Positions 7,968 through 16,721 of a stretch of DNA of 39,829 nt are shown piece by piece. The translations under genes and the position numbers were made by a program. The notes under the pieces are model-generated. The model was not told the DNA's origin and did no database searches. It saw nothing but the letters and a program-made list of their open reading frames with translations. The stretch comes from Pirellulaceae bacterium. GTDB lineage: Bacteria; Planctomycetota; Planctomycetia; Pirellulales; Thermoguttaceae. The stretch is taken from NCBI GenBank assembly GCA_012744395.1, contig JAAYCB010000095.1:1-39829 (forward strand), written 5' to 3'. Each line of letters opens with the position of its first letter. Positions within the stretch are counted from its first letter, which is position 1.

Positions 7968-8387
7968 ATGCTTCACAAAACGACCGAATACGCTCTGCGG
8001 GCGGGACTCTACCTGGCCGGCCATTTCGGCCGGTCGCCAACCCGCCGGGAGATCGCCAAGGCAACGCATATTCCCTCGCGTTATGTGTACAAGGTCCTCC
8101 AGTCGCTCGTACGTGCGGGGCTGGTTCGTTCCGAAGTCGGCCGGGGGGGCGGATACTCTCTGGCGAGGGAGCCGGACGGACTGACCCTCTGGGATATCGT
8201 GGCGGCCACCGCTTCGGTGGAGCGGATTTGCGCGTGTCCCCTGGGCCTGGAGTCCCATACCAGTCTTTGCCCGCTGCATCGGCAGCTCGACGCGGCGTAC
8301 GCCGCCCTGGAGGATGCGTTGCGGCAACGGACGCTGGGCGACGTGCTGCGGGACGCCAGCCCGATCGTACCCTTCTCACCATGTTGA
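7968..8387 (+). CDS. Rrf2-family transcriptional regulator, probable Fe-S sensor
   Basis: A 139-residue winged-helix regulator with the typical Rrf2 opening MLHKTTEYALRAGLYLA, the recognition region IPSRYVYKVLQSLVRAGLVRSEVGRGGGYSLAR, and the wing-to-dimerisation sequence LTLWDIVAA. Cysteines at 88, 90 and 101 lie where IscR, NsrR and RirA bind an iron-sulphur cluster, although the spacing (C-x-C-x10-C) is not that of IscR; Cys139 is the last residue. It may therefore sense iron, nitric oxide or redox state. ATG 7968 has GGGAGG upstream. The gene is divergent from the carbonic anhydrase-like gene across a palindrome, and ends 20 bp before the glycoside hydrolase, so those two may be cotranscribed. 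Confidence 0.9.
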   Translation: MLHKTTEYALRAGLYLAGHFGRSPTRREIAKATHIPSRYVYKVLQSLVRAGLVRSEVGRGGGYSLAREPDGLTLWDIVAATASVERICACPLGLESHTSLCPLHRQLDAAYAALEDALRQRTLGDVLRDASPIVPFSPC

Positions 8388-8407
8388 CAGGAACAGGAGC
8401 AGCCAGC

Positions 8408-11251
8408 GTGAAACCTCGACTGATCTGCGCGGCACTGGCGAGTCTCGCCGGGTGGCTTGCCCCGGCCCCTGCGCCCGCGGCGGAGTCCCGCCTGGTCGCT
8501 TTTCCCGAGAACGGTTCGACCCTGGCGATCATCCGGGACGGCGAGCCGTACCTGGAAATCGCCCTGATGGGCTGGGAGCCGAATTGGAAGTACCTGGGAC
8601 TCCGCGGCAAGGTCGTGGAAGAAGAATCCTCGGCGCTTCTGGCCAATTCGGCCAAGACCGCCAGCGGCGCGGAGGTCTCTCTCGACCTGCGGGCAAGGCA
8701 GACCGGTCCGCGGCAATTGACCCTCGGCGTCGAGGTCAGCGCGTCGAAAGACGCGCAGCTGCTCTACGTCGTCGCCGCGGTGACCGTGGCCGAAGGGGCA
8801 TTCCAGGGCGGCAAGGCCCTCGCCGATCTCGCTGGGGGAGAGATCCGGCAGGTCGAATTTCCGCTCGATCGGAAGGGACTGGGCAGTGGGGTCCGCCAGG
8901 TCCGCGTTCTTGACGCGGCGGGCCGTGTCGCGCGGCTGGCCTTGACGCCGCCCAGAGACATTCCCAGCGACGGAGCGGCACGGGTGGTGCTGGCCGAGGG
9001 CCGGCTTGCCGCCGGCCAGCCGGCGAAGACGTCGATCGTGATCGATCTGGCCGAGGAGGTGGAATTTCTGGCCGGGCCCAGCCAGATACCGTTCGAACCC
9101 GGGTTCGAGGATTGGTACGTGTTCGCGCCCGACGCGGACCACGACCGGTCCTCCGAGATCGGCATGCAGGGCTGGCTGGCAGCGCCGGCCGGCCAGCACG
9201 GCCGCATCCAGCGCGACGGCAAGCGGCTTGTCTATAACGGCCGGCCGATCAAGCTCTGGGGGCTCAACCTGTGTTTTGCGGCGTGCGCTCCGGAAAAAGA
9301 ACTGGCCGAGCGGCGGGCCGCATTCTACGCCAAGTATGGAATCAACGCCGTGCGGCTTCACAAGTATGCCGACGGAACCGGCTGGGCCGGCATTCAATCC
9401 CGCGACAGTTTCGTCAAGTTCGATCCGGACGCGCTCGACCGCATGGACTACCTGGTCGCCGCGCTGAAGAAGCGGGGAATTTACGTCAAGCTATCGGCCC
9501 ATTTCGGAGCCCAGAAGCTCGGCCCCGCGGACAAGAGACATGTGCCCTACCTGGAGGAGTTCGGCGAGTTTGACGGCAACGAGAGCCGGATCACCACGCC
9601 CCACAGCGCGGTCCACTACGCGCCCGAGTTGCAGCACGTGCAGATCCTGCAAATGGTCAACCTGCTCCAGCACAGGAATCCATATACCGGGCTGACTTAC
9701 GCCGAGGATCCGGCGATCGCCTTCGTCGAGATCATCAACGAGCAGAGCATTCTGTTCTACAGCGCGCCGGTTCCCTTGAGGGCGAGCCCGACGCTCAGGC
9801 GGCATGTGGCCCGGCGATTCTGCCAGTGGCTCCGCGAGAAGTACGGAACCCAGGAGAGGCTCTCCGAGGCCTGGGGCGGAAAACAGGCGTTCGATGGATT
9901 CACCAACGAGGGATTTCCCGCCGTGGGCGAGCGGCTCGACGAGGACAACATCCTGCCGATCGGCAATCCCTGGTTCTGGGACCCGGTCCAGCTTTCCGGA
10001 TCGCAGGCGTACCGGAAGCAGCGCCTGCTGGACACGATGTGGTTCCTCTACGGTCTGCAAAACGAGTTCTATGGCCGTTACGTGGCGGCGGTCCGCGAGG
10101 CCGGCTACCAGGGCGAGATCGTCTCGTCCAACTGGCAGGCGGGCCGGGCCTTCAGCCATTTCTGCAATCTCCACTCCGACGCCCTGGTGGGCACGGTCGA
10201 CCGGCACAACTATTTTGGCGGCGGCAGCGGCAGCCGGATCGACAACGCCACGATGCTCGCGGCGCCGGGATCGGGAATGCTCAGCGCCGGGATGCAGCAG
10301 GTGGCCGACCGGCCGTTCATGCTCTCCGAGTGGATTCACGTTGCCCCCAATGAATGGGGCGTGGAAGGGCCGGCGATCGTCGCCGCCTACGGGATGGGCC
10401 TGCAAGGCTGGGACGTGTCGTTCATGTTCCAGAACCGCGACGCCGGCCGGTTCAGCGACCGGATCGGCCGCGACCGCTGGGACGTGACGGCGCCGAACGT
10501 GCTCGGTGTCTTCCCCGCCGTCGCCCGGCAGGTCTTGCGGGGCGACGTCAGCGAGGCGGAGCTGCTCGCCCCGAGCTTCGTCCACGTCCCTTCGTTGGCC
10601 GAGGGGCGACTCGGGCTGGAGGACAAGGTGACCCAGCAATACGACACGAAGACGTTCGAGAGCGACAAGGTACCGGCCGCCTCGCTGGCCGTCGCCCGCT
10701 GTGCCGTCGAGTTCACCGACCGGTACCGCGACACACCCCGATTCGATCCGCAGCGTTTCCTCGAGCAGGGCGATTACACGTCGACCACCGGCCAGCTCCG
10801 CTGGAAGCCGGGCGGGTCGAAGCTCGACGGCTGTTTCACCATGGATACCGCGGCCACCAAGGCGGTTGTCGGTTTTGCCCGCGGGCAGACCTGCCGGCTG
10901 GGCAATGTAAGCATCGCCCCGGAGTGCCGATACGCGGCGATCTACGTCACGGCCGCCGAGCCCGATCGCGACCTGTCCGATTCCGGTCGGATCCTGATCG
11001 TGGCACTTGCCCGGGCGCGGAACTCCGGCATGAAGGTCTTCGCCGAGAACCGGATCGTCGCCAAGGGCGAGCCCCCGATCGTGATGGAACCGGTGCGGGC
11101 CACAATCGAGATTCGCAGGCCGGGCGATCCGCAGGTGCACGTTCTCGACCACAGCGGTCGGAAGACCGGCAAGACGCTTGCGGCGGCCGGCGGAGTGATC
11201 CGGGTCGATGGCGTCCGCGACAAGACGTGTTACTACCTGGTCTCCTACTGA
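8408..11251 (+). CDS. Large secreted glycoside hydrolase, clan GH-A-like
   Basis: A 947-residue protein with a signal peptide (KPRLICAALASLAGWLAPAPAPA) and a beta-rich N-terminal region to about residue 260. It then has a TIM-barrel glycosidase domain starting RDGKRLVYNGRPIKLWGLNLCF. Candidate catalytic residues for a retaining clan GH-A enzyme are Glu445 in EIINEQS (acid/base, after strand 4) and Glu641 in MLSEWIH (nucleophile, after strand 7). The C-terminal 200 residues look like beta-sandwich sequence. The family (GH5-like, GH42-like or other) and substrate cannot be set by eye; a plant or algal polysaccharide is likely. GTG 8408 has AGGAG 9 nt upstream and gives a clean signal peptide. 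An in-frame ATG at 8381 overlaps the Rrf2 stop and lacks a ribosome site. Confidence 0.75.
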   Translation: MKPRLICAALASLAGWLAPAPAPAAESRLVAFPENGSTLAIIRDGEPYLEIALMGWEPNWKYLGLRGKVVEEESSALLANSAKTASGAEVSLDLRARQTGPRQLTLGVEVSASKDAQLLYVVAAVTVAEGAFQGGKALADLAGGEIRQVEFPLDRKGLGSGVRQVRVLDAAGRVARLALTPPRDIPSDGAARVVLAEGRLAAGQPAKTSIVIDLAEEVEFLAGPSQIPFEPGFEDWYVFAPDADHDRSSEIGMQGWLAAPAGQHGRIQRDGKRLVYNGRPIKLWGLNLCFAACAPEKELAERRAAFYAKYGINAVRLHKYADGTGWAGIQSRDSFVKFDPDALDRMDYLVAALKKRGIYVKLSAHFGAQKLGPADKRHVPYLEEFGEFDGNESRITTPHSAVHYAPELQHVQILQMVNLLQHRNPYTGLTYAEDPAIAFVEIINEQSILFYSAPVPLRASPTLRRHVARRFCQWLREKYGTQERLSEAWGGKQAFDGFTNEGFPAVGERLDEDNILPIGNPWFWDPVQLSGSQAYRKQRLLDTMWFLYGLQNEFYGRYVAAVREAGYQGEIVSSNWQAGRAFSHFCNLHSDALVGTVDRHNYFGGGSGSRIDNATMLAAPGSGMLSAGMQQVADRPFMLSEWIHVAPNEWGVEGPAIVAAYGMGLQGWDVSFMFQNRDAGRFSDRIGRDRWDVTAPNVLGVFPAVARQVLRGDVSEAELLAPSFVHVPSLAEGRLGLEDKVTQQYDTKTFESDKVPAASLAVARCAVEFTDRYRDTPRFDPQRFLEQGDYTSTTGQLRWKPGGSKLDGCFTMDTAATKAVVGFARGQTCRLGNVSIAPECRYAAIYVTAAEPDRDLSDSGRILIVALARARNSGMKVFAENRIVAKGEPPIVMEPVRATIEIRRPGDPQVHVLDHSGRKTGKTLAAAGGVIRVDGVRDKTCYYLVSY

Positions 11252-11293
11252 GCGAGAATCCGTGTTCGATCCCGGCCGTGAACGAATTCGGGT

Positions 11294-11377
11294 GCGATCA
11301 GCAGACAGCGATCAGCCGTCGCGCGCCGATCCTTGGGGACAGGCGCTGCTGGCGGCTGAGGCTTGACTGCTGATCGC
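11294..11377. repeat. Inverted repeat downstream of convergent genes
   Basis: GCGATCAGCAG (11294-11304) and CTGCTGATCGC (11367-11377) are a perfect 11-bp inverted pair. Between them is GCGATCAGCCGTC (11308-11320), a core that recurs at 13101-13113. It occupies the gap between the glycoside hydrolase and porin 3' ends and looks like a dispersed intergenic repeat capable of forming a long hairpin. Confidence 0.6.
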
Positions 11378-11396
11378 TGACGGTCTCAGATGCTGG

Positions 11397-12662
11397 TCAG
11401 AACCGCCAAATTGCGTCCATGCCCACGAGGAACTGGCTGTCATCGGCCCCGTCGTCAAACGGCAGGCCGATGCCGTCGAACCAATCCCAGCGGACCTCGG
11501 GACGGAACATCAGGTTCCGGCAGGGCGACCAGTTCACACCCAGGCTCAGGGAGTACATGTCGCCAATATAGGGACCCTTGTTGGGGTTGCTGGGCCGGCT
11601 GAGTCCGAGCCGCGCGCCGTCGTCGTCGCGGAACCACTCGAAGCGGCCGCCGAGACGCACGGATGGCGAGACTTCGTAGTACAGATACTGGTCGATGCCG
11701 TACCACTTAGCCGACTGGCCTGTTGCGGCGAAGAAACCGTCCTGGATTCCGTACCAGTGATGGAAGACGTATTGCACCCGGGTCGTCAGATTCGCGCCGA
11801 CGATGAAGCTGTAGCGGGTGCGGTTCGTCGAATCGGCTGCCGTGTCGTTGAGTTCGTCGCCGGTGATGATGGCAAACGAGGTCCAGATCGGATCGAGATC
11901 GTTGCCCAGGGACACGCGGCCCAGGAACGAGGCCTGGTCCGAAACGCGATCGAACGCATCCCAACCGTTGACCAGCCCCACATCGAACGAGAGTCGGTCG
12001 TTGGCCTTCCAGGTCGCCAGGCCGCCCCAGTGCACGAACGGGCCGCCGAGCATGTAGGACAAGCTCTTCGAGTAGAAGAAGTCGTTGACGGCCGGCACGC
12101 CCTCGTAACCGATGATCGTGTAGAAATGTCCCACCTTGACGGAGAGCCGGTCATTGCCGATTTCTCCGTAGGCCTGGGGGACGGCCAGGCCGTAATGGTC
12201 GTCGTTCCACCTCGAGCCGCCGTCCGCATACTGCTCCAATCCCTTGGATTGGGCAAGGAAGAAATGGGTTCCGTAGAGCAGGTCCACCCTGCCCCCGACG
12301 CTCATGAAGGGACTGTCTTCCAGCGGCCGTTCCAGGATCAGATAGGCCTGGCCGAGTTCTCCTTCGTGGCGGTCCGATTGGTTGTAGGGGCCGTGGTAAC
12401 CGCTCGGCGATTTGTCCGCATTGAGCAAGAAACCGCCCTCGAGCCAGCCATCGATGCGGAAACCGCAGTTGCCGCAGCCGCAATCCCGGCGGTGCGTGCA
12501 GATCCCGGAATTCTCAAAACACCCAGTGTCGACGGCGCAAGCCAATCGCACCGGTTCGCCCCTCGAACCCTGGTCGGAGGCGAAATACACGCCCTCCTGG
12601 GCCGCGGAGACACCCGCAATGCCGATCATCGCCAGCGCTGACAACAGACTCCTCGCAGCCAT
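11397..12662 (-). CDS. Outer-membrane beta-barrel porin (OmpL/BBP2-like)
   Basis: A 421-residue exported barrel protein. Residues 1-21 form a signal peptide (MAARSLLSALAMIGIAGVSA). A short cysteine-rich stretch follows (CAVDTGCFENSGICTHRRDC and GCGNCGF), then alternating amphipathic strands rich in W, Y and G through to a C-terminal phenylalanine (DAIWRF), the usual outer-membrane insertion signal. Segments such as GWLEGGFLLNADKS, VGHFYTIIGYEGVPA and FHHWYGIQDGFF match the putative beta-barrel porin-2 family abundant in planctomycetes. The cysteine cluster before the barrel may be disulphide bonded or bind metal. ATG 12662 was chosen for its signal peptide and GGGGGA ribosome site; the open frame extends to 12743 without support. 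Confidence 0.85.
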   Translation of the reverse strand: MAARSLLSALAMIGIAGVSAAQEGVYFASDQGSRGEPVRLACAVDTGCFENSGICTHRRDCGCGNCGFRIDGWLEGGFLLNADKSPSGYHGPYNQSDRHEGELGQAYLILERPLEDSPFMSVGGRVDLLYGTHFFLAQSKGLEQYADGGSRWNDDHYGLAVPQAYGEIGNDRLSVKVGHFYTIIGYEGVPAVNDFFYSKSLSYMLGGPFVHWGGLATWKANDRLSFDVGLVNGWDAFDRVSDQASFLGRVSLGNDLDPIWTSFAIITGDELNDTAADSTNRTRYSFIVGANLTTRVQYVFHHWYGIQDGFFAATGQSAKWYGIDQYLYYEVSPSVRLGGRFEWFRDDDGARLGLSRPSNPNKGPYIGDMYSLSLGVNWSPCRNLMFRPEVRWDWFDGIGLPFDDGADDSQFLVGMDAIWRF

Positions 12663-12765
12663 CACAATCCCCCCTTGGTCGGTGGTTCCCAATGCGGCGG
12701 CCGAAGGCCCTCCAACGAAAAGAAGCATCCGGCACAACGGCAATTATTCCCAACGTCTGGCGCGT

Positions 12766-12782
12766 TGCGAACGCACTGCCAA
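12766..12782 (-). promoter_or_regulatory. Weak sigma-54-like site upstream of the porin
   Basis: The minus strand reads TTGGCAGTGCGTTCGCA, with the GG-N10-GC spacing of -24/-12 promoters but two departures from the TTGGCAC-N5-TTGCA core. It lies about 104 bp before the porin start. It may be fortuitous. Confidence 0.2.
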
Positions 12783-13100
12783 ACACATCGGAAAACGCCG
12801 GGCGATCCCTGGATCAAATCCGAACCAGCATGGACCGAGGAACGGCAAGATGGTTGCGGGATACCGGTGAGGCAAACGGGAGGAACGCCGCTGAGTTGCA
12901 CGATGGGGAGGTTGTCGCAGGCGGCGCACCGCTGGTTGAGGCTTGCCCGCCGTCGCGGTGCGGCCGGCCTCTCAACTGTTCCGCCTGAATACTCTCCCCC
13001 CGCCCGCGCGTCAGCGGAATTCGATCGACGCGCCGCACGCCAGCAGACACACAACGCCAACGGAGGGTGAGCGTGCGCCCGGGAGTCTCCCGGCAAAAAA

Positions 13101-13159
13101 GCGATCAGCCGTCAGCCATCCGCACAGGAGTGTTGCCCCCGCAAAATGTCGCTGACGGC
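13101..13159. repeat. Intergenic inverted repeat, second copy of the GCGATCAGCCGTC family
   Basis: GCCGTCAGC (13108-13116) pairs with GCTGACGGC (13151-13159). The left part, GCGATCAGCCGTC at 13101-13113, is identical to 11308-11320. The element lies just past the 3' end of the oxidoreductase gene, as the first copy lies past the porin's. Confidence 0.6.
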
Positions 13160-13180
13160 CGACGGCTGACCGTTGACCGG

Positions 13181-14542
13181 TTAGACTTCCGTCCACTGCC
13201 CGGCAATCGGCACGGGAAACTGGCCCTTCTCGTCGGCTTTGACCGGCGCGGGGCTCTCGGGCGTGAGCTTGTCCAGGTAGTCGCAATACTGGAAGTCCGA
13301 CTTCATCATCTGCTCCCAGGTGACCTCCTGGTTGGTGTGGCAGGCGGCCCGGCCCATGAGCGTGGTCAGGTCGGAGTAGACGGCCCGCTTGGCTTCATTG
13401 TGGGGACGGTCCTCGCGGATGTTGGCGATGAAGTGGTTCCACTCGTATTGCCAGGGGCTGAAGGCGTCGTCAACCGGTTTCCAGGCGATGTTGCCATCCT
13501 CGATCCGCTGGTCCTTGTACATCCGGACGGTCGCCGCGTGGATGTTGCCCGAGAATTGGGCCGCGCACTTGGTGCCGTGGATATACGTGGCGAAGTCGCT
13601 GCGGGCGTTGTTCATCCGGCGGAAGCCGCAGAAGGCTTTCGTCCCGTCGGCGAACGTGTATTCGATCGAGTAGACGTCGAGGTTCTGCCCGCAGTCCGTG
13701 CTGTTGGGCACCCGGCCGCCCATCCCGAGGGCCGAGACGGGCCAGGCGTCCTTAATCCAGCAGCATTCGTCGATCTGGTGGATCAGGTAATCGACATAGT
13801 GGCCCGAACCGACCCAGAAGAGGTGGATTCGGCCGAACTGGAGTTGCCTCATGAGGTTGTTCGACTTGTCGCCCTGGGGGCCGAGCCAGCCGCCGCCGCC
13901 GAGGCGGTTTGCACGGATCAGGGGGATGTCGCCCATCTCGCCGTCGCGGATTTTATCGATCAAGGCCTGGCGCGCCGGCGAGTGGCGGCACTGGACGCCG
14001 GCGAGGATCTTGACGTTCTTCTTTTCCGCCTCCTCGCCGGCGCGGAGCAGCCGCTTCAATCCGCCCGGATCGGGAGCGAACGGCTTCTCCATGAAGACGT
14101 TGATGCCTTTTTGCACGGCGTATTCGACGTGGACGGGGCGGATGTACGCCCGCGTGGTGCACATCGCCACGTCGCCGGGCCGCAAGAGGTCGATCGCCTT
14201 GCGATACGCGTCGAATCCAAGAAACTTGCGGTCGTCGGTAACGTCGATCTTGTCGCCGAACCGCTCCTTGAGTGCCTTCTGCGAGGCGTTCATCCGACCC
14301 TCTTCCAGGTCGGCCATCGCGTAGAGCTTGACCGGCCCCGCGTCGCGGACCGAGAGTGCGTCGCCGACCGCGCCGGACCCTCGCCCGCCGCACCCGATCA
14401 GCGCCAAGCGGATTGTGTTGTCTTCGGCGGCATGGACGGTGCGGGCGATTCCGCCCAGCGCGGCCGTGCCCGCGGCCAGTGCGCCGCTTGTTTTCAGGAA
14501 CTGTCGGCGAGTGGTGGTCGGCTTGTCGATTGATCGACTCAT
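13181..14542 (-). CDS. Tat-exported Gfo/Idh/MocA-family oxidoreductase
   Basis: A 453-residue NAD(P)-dependent sugar or polyol dehydrogenase-like protein. The N-terminus carries a twin-arginine signal (TTRRQFLKTSGALAAGTAALGG), so the folded, cofactor-loaded enzyme is probably exported. The Rossmann motif is GCGGRGSGAVGDAL (about residues 50-63) and the family signature EKPFAPDP lies near 150. The C-terminal domain includes the substrate-side sequences HYVDYLIHQIDECCW and GTKCAAQFSGNIHAA. Planctomycetes carry many such paralogues, and substrate cannot be assigned here. ATG 14542 has GAGGG upstream. Neighbouring genes (porin, secreted glycosidase) suggest a role in carbohydrate handling, which is inference. 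Confidence 0.92.
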   Translation of the reverse strand: MSRSIDKPTTTRRQFLKTSGALAAGTAALGGIARTVHAAEDNTIRLALIGCGGRGSGAVGDALSVRDAGPVKLYAMADLEEGRMNASQKALKERFGDKIDVTDDRKFLGFDAYRKAIDLLRPGDVAMCTTRAYIRPVHVEYAVQKGINVFMEKPFAPDPGGLKRLLRAGEEAEKKNVKILAGVQCRHSPARQALIDKIRDGEMGDIPLIRANRLGGGGWLGPQGDKSNNLMRQLQFGRIHLFWVGSGHYVDYLIHQIDECCWIKDAWPVSALGMGGRVPNSTDCGQNLDVYSIEYTFADGTKAFCGFRRMNNARSDFATYIHGTKCAAQFSGNIHAATVRMYKDQRIEDGNIAWKPVDDAFSPWQYEWNHFIANIREDRPHNEAKRAVYSDLTTLMGRAACHTNQEVTWEQMMKSDFQYCDYLDKLTPESPAPVKADEKGQFPVPIAGQWTEV

Positions 14543-14998
14543 GGTGGCTTCCCTCGTTCAGTGGATAAAAGGTTTGCGCATGCGGCGCCAGTCCGTGCCT
14601 CTCCCCCGGGCCGCTCATCGCCCGTTGTACCAGACCCTACCCCCCACCTGCAACCTTTTCCCGGCGCCCCGCCTCCATTCCTTCCCCGGCCCCCCAACTC
14701 CCGCTTGGAGACCCCACCGGTCCGAAAACCGCCGTCGCCGTCCATTCCAGGCCCTGTCTGGCGGCGTGCAGGAATCCGCAGAGCGTTCCCAAGCCGGAGC
14801 TTGGGAACGAGGGGCGAAGGCGCGACGCCGGAGCTTGGGAGCGAGGAAAGCTGTTGCGGATGTGTCAACCGGATGACAATCGCCCGCTCTGAACCGGCCT
14901 GCCGACCGCCGCGCTGGCCTCCGCTATGACGGGGGCATAGAATTCCAGTTGAAAGGCGGCTTAGCGCGACATGTCCCTCAGACAGGCGGGTTCTTGGC
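14543..14998. other. Intergenic region between divergent genes
   Basis: 456 bp between the oxidoreductase start (minus) and the VWA gene start (plus), so it should hold both promoters. No coding sequence is supported. The main recognisable structure is the palindrome at 14785-14808 and its partial copy; no promoter stands out. Confidence 0.5.
14785..14846. repeat. Palindrome GTTCCCAAGC-CGGA-GCTTGGGAAC plus partial copy
   Basis: A perfect 10-bp stem with a 4-nt loop at 14785-14808. The right half recurs at 14827-14846, matching 19 of 20 bases with 14793-14812. This GTTCCCAAGC/GCTTGGGAAC palindrome is of a kind widely dispersed between planctomycete genes. Here it sits between divergent genes, so it is not a simple terminator. 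Confidence 0.7.
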
Positions 14999-16702
14999 GT
15001 GGCAAACAGGCGGCAGACGATCGGCGGCGTGATCCACACCTACCAGAAATACGACCCGAAAACGATCCCGTCGCCGCTCGCCGAGCCGCCCGACGTGGTC
15101 TCCGGGGCCCTCGAACACATGCTGGCCTACGGAAGCACGCGTCAACTGACCGAGGAAGAACTCGCCCGGGCGGTGAAGATCGACCCGAGCCAGATTGCGG
15201 GCCTCGGCCCGAGTCTCGACTCGCTGATCGCGATGCTCCGCGAACGCCGCCGCCGCATTCTCGGGAAGTACGAGACGGACACCGTCCAGGAAGAAGCCGC
15301 GCGGGCATATCACCAGTTTGGCGAGCATTCCCATCCCCCCGAGCCGCTCAAGACCCGGTTCGAACAGGCGTTCCAGTCCGAGCAGCTCTACGAACTGGAA
15401 CGCCTCTGGTATCGAACCGGCGACGAGCGGAGCCGGTTCGCACGGCGGCTCCTCCAGCTGATCCAGCGTCTGGGTGAGAAGTATCAGATCGACGAGCTTG
15501 CGGCCCGGTTTCCGTTCACGGGCAGGACGAGTTTGACGATTCCCCAGGCGATGAACATCAAGGAAGAACTGGAAACGATCGACCGCCTGCTCAAACAACT
15601 CGAGGAAGCGCAGCGCAACGCGCGGATCGGCCTGATCGATCTGGAGGAGCTGGCCGAATTCGCCGAGCCGGAGGACGTTCAAGGCCTGCGCGAAATGGCC
15701 AGGTGGATCGAAGACTATATCCGCGAGTTGGCCGACCGGCAGGGCTTGGAGAAGGCGGCTGCCGGCTACCGCCTGACCCCCAAGGCCTACCGGTTGTTTC
15801 AGAGCCGGTTGCTGGAACGCATCTTCAGCCAGTTGCAGGTTTCGCGGACCGGCCGGCACCAGGGCCCCGTTGTCGGCGAGGGGGCCGTCGAGATGCAGCA
15901 AACCAAGCCATACGAGTTCGGGGATTCGGTCGCCAATATGGATGTCGTCGGTTCGCTCCAGAACGCGATGATCCGCCACGGCCCCGCGCTGCCGGTCCGG
16001 CTGCACCCCGGCGACATCCTCATCCACCGCACGCGAAACACGCCCAAATGCGCCACGGTCGTGCTCTTGGACATGAGCGGCTCGATGCGCTACGACGGCC
16101 TGTATGTCGACGTCAAGCGGATGGGCCTGGCGCTGGAGGGGTTGATTCGCCGCGAGTATCCGGGCGATTACCTGCAATTCGTCGAGATGGCTTCGTTCGC
16201 CAAACCGCGCTACGCCAGCGAGATTGCCGCGCTGATGCCCAGGCCGGTGACGATCCACGACCCGGTGGTTCAGCTTCGAGCCGACATGAGCAACGAGAAG
16301 ATCACGGAGCTGGACATCCCGCCCCACTTCACGAACATCCAGCATGGCCTGCAACTTGCCCGCCGCTTCCTCGCCGCCCAGGACACGCCCAACCGGCAGG
16401 TGATCCTGATCACCGATGGTCTGCCGACGGCCCATTTCGAAGAGCAGAACCTCTACCTGCTCTACCCGCCCCATCGCCGCACCGAGGATGCCACGATGCG
16501 CGAAGGCCAGTACTGCCGCCGCGAGGGGATCACGATCAACATCTTCCTGCTGCCCACGTGGTCGCAGTCGAGCGACGACGTGCGGTTCGCCTACCGCCTG
16601 GCCGAGTCGACGTCGGGCCGCGTGTTCTTCACGGCCGGCAAGGATCTTGACCGCTACGTGGTCTGGGACTACCTTAAGCATCGTCGCGAGGTAATCGGCT
16701 GA
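14999..16702 (+). CDS. von Willebrand factor A domain protein
   Basis: A 567-residue cytosolic protein with no signal or membrane segment. The first 320 residues are largely helical and charged (for example LLKQLEEAQRNARIGLIDLEELAEFAEP). The C-terminal VWA domain has the metal-ion-dependent adhesion site DMSGS (358-362), with a later ITDGLPTAHF at the second metal-binding strand. Helical-plus-VWA proteins of the CoxE or chelatase-subunit type usually act with a MoxR or Mg-chelatase AAA+ ATPase as metal-insertion or remodelling machines, but no such ATPase is adjacent here. The start is GTG 14999. The stop is followed 19 bp later by the phosphoesterase start, so the two are probably cotranscribed. 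Confidence 0.8.
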   Translation: MANRRQTIGGVIHTYQKYDPKTIPSPLAEPPDVVSGALEHMLAYGSTRQLTEEELARAVKIDPSQIAGLGPSLDSLIAMLRERRRRILGKYETDTVQEEAARAYHQFGEHSHPPEPLKTRFEQAFQSEQLYELERLWYRTGDERSRFARRLLQLIQRLGEKYQIDELAARFPFTGRTSLTIPQAMNIKEELETIDRLLKQLEEAQRNARIGLIDLEELAEFAEPEDVQGLREMARWIEDYIRELADRQGLEKAAAGYRLTPKAYRLFQSRLLERIFSQLQVSRTGRHQGPVVGEGAVEMQQTKPYEFGDSVANMDVVGSLQNAMIRHGPALPVRLHPGDILIHRTRNTPKCATVVLLDMSGSMRYDGLYVDVKRMGLALEGLIRREYPGDYLQFVEMASFAKPRYASEIAALMPRPVTIHDPVVQLRADMSNEKITELDIPPHFTNIQHGLQLARRFLAAQDTPNRQVILITDGLPTAHFEEQNLYLLYPPHRRTEDATMREGQYCRREGITINIFLLPTWSQSSDDVRFAYRLAESTSGRVFFTAGKDLDRYVVWDYLKHRREVIG

Positions 16703-16721
16703 AATGAACAGGAGCGGTCAA

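Larger units (their letters stand above)
12663..13180. other. Intergenic region upstream of the porin
   Basis: 518 bp between the porin start and the oxidoreductase stop, both on the minus strand. No convincing gene was seen. It holds a weak sigma-54-like site (12766-12782), a 7-bp GC palindrome near 13078-13094 and the repeat pair at 13101-13159. Confidence 0.5.

Noticed and set aside
13078-13100. CCGGGAG-T-CTCCCGG palindrome next to AAAAAA as a terminator
   Set aside because: The T-run would lie before the stem on the minus strand and the A-run after it on the plus strand, so neither orientation gives a stem followed by U residues.
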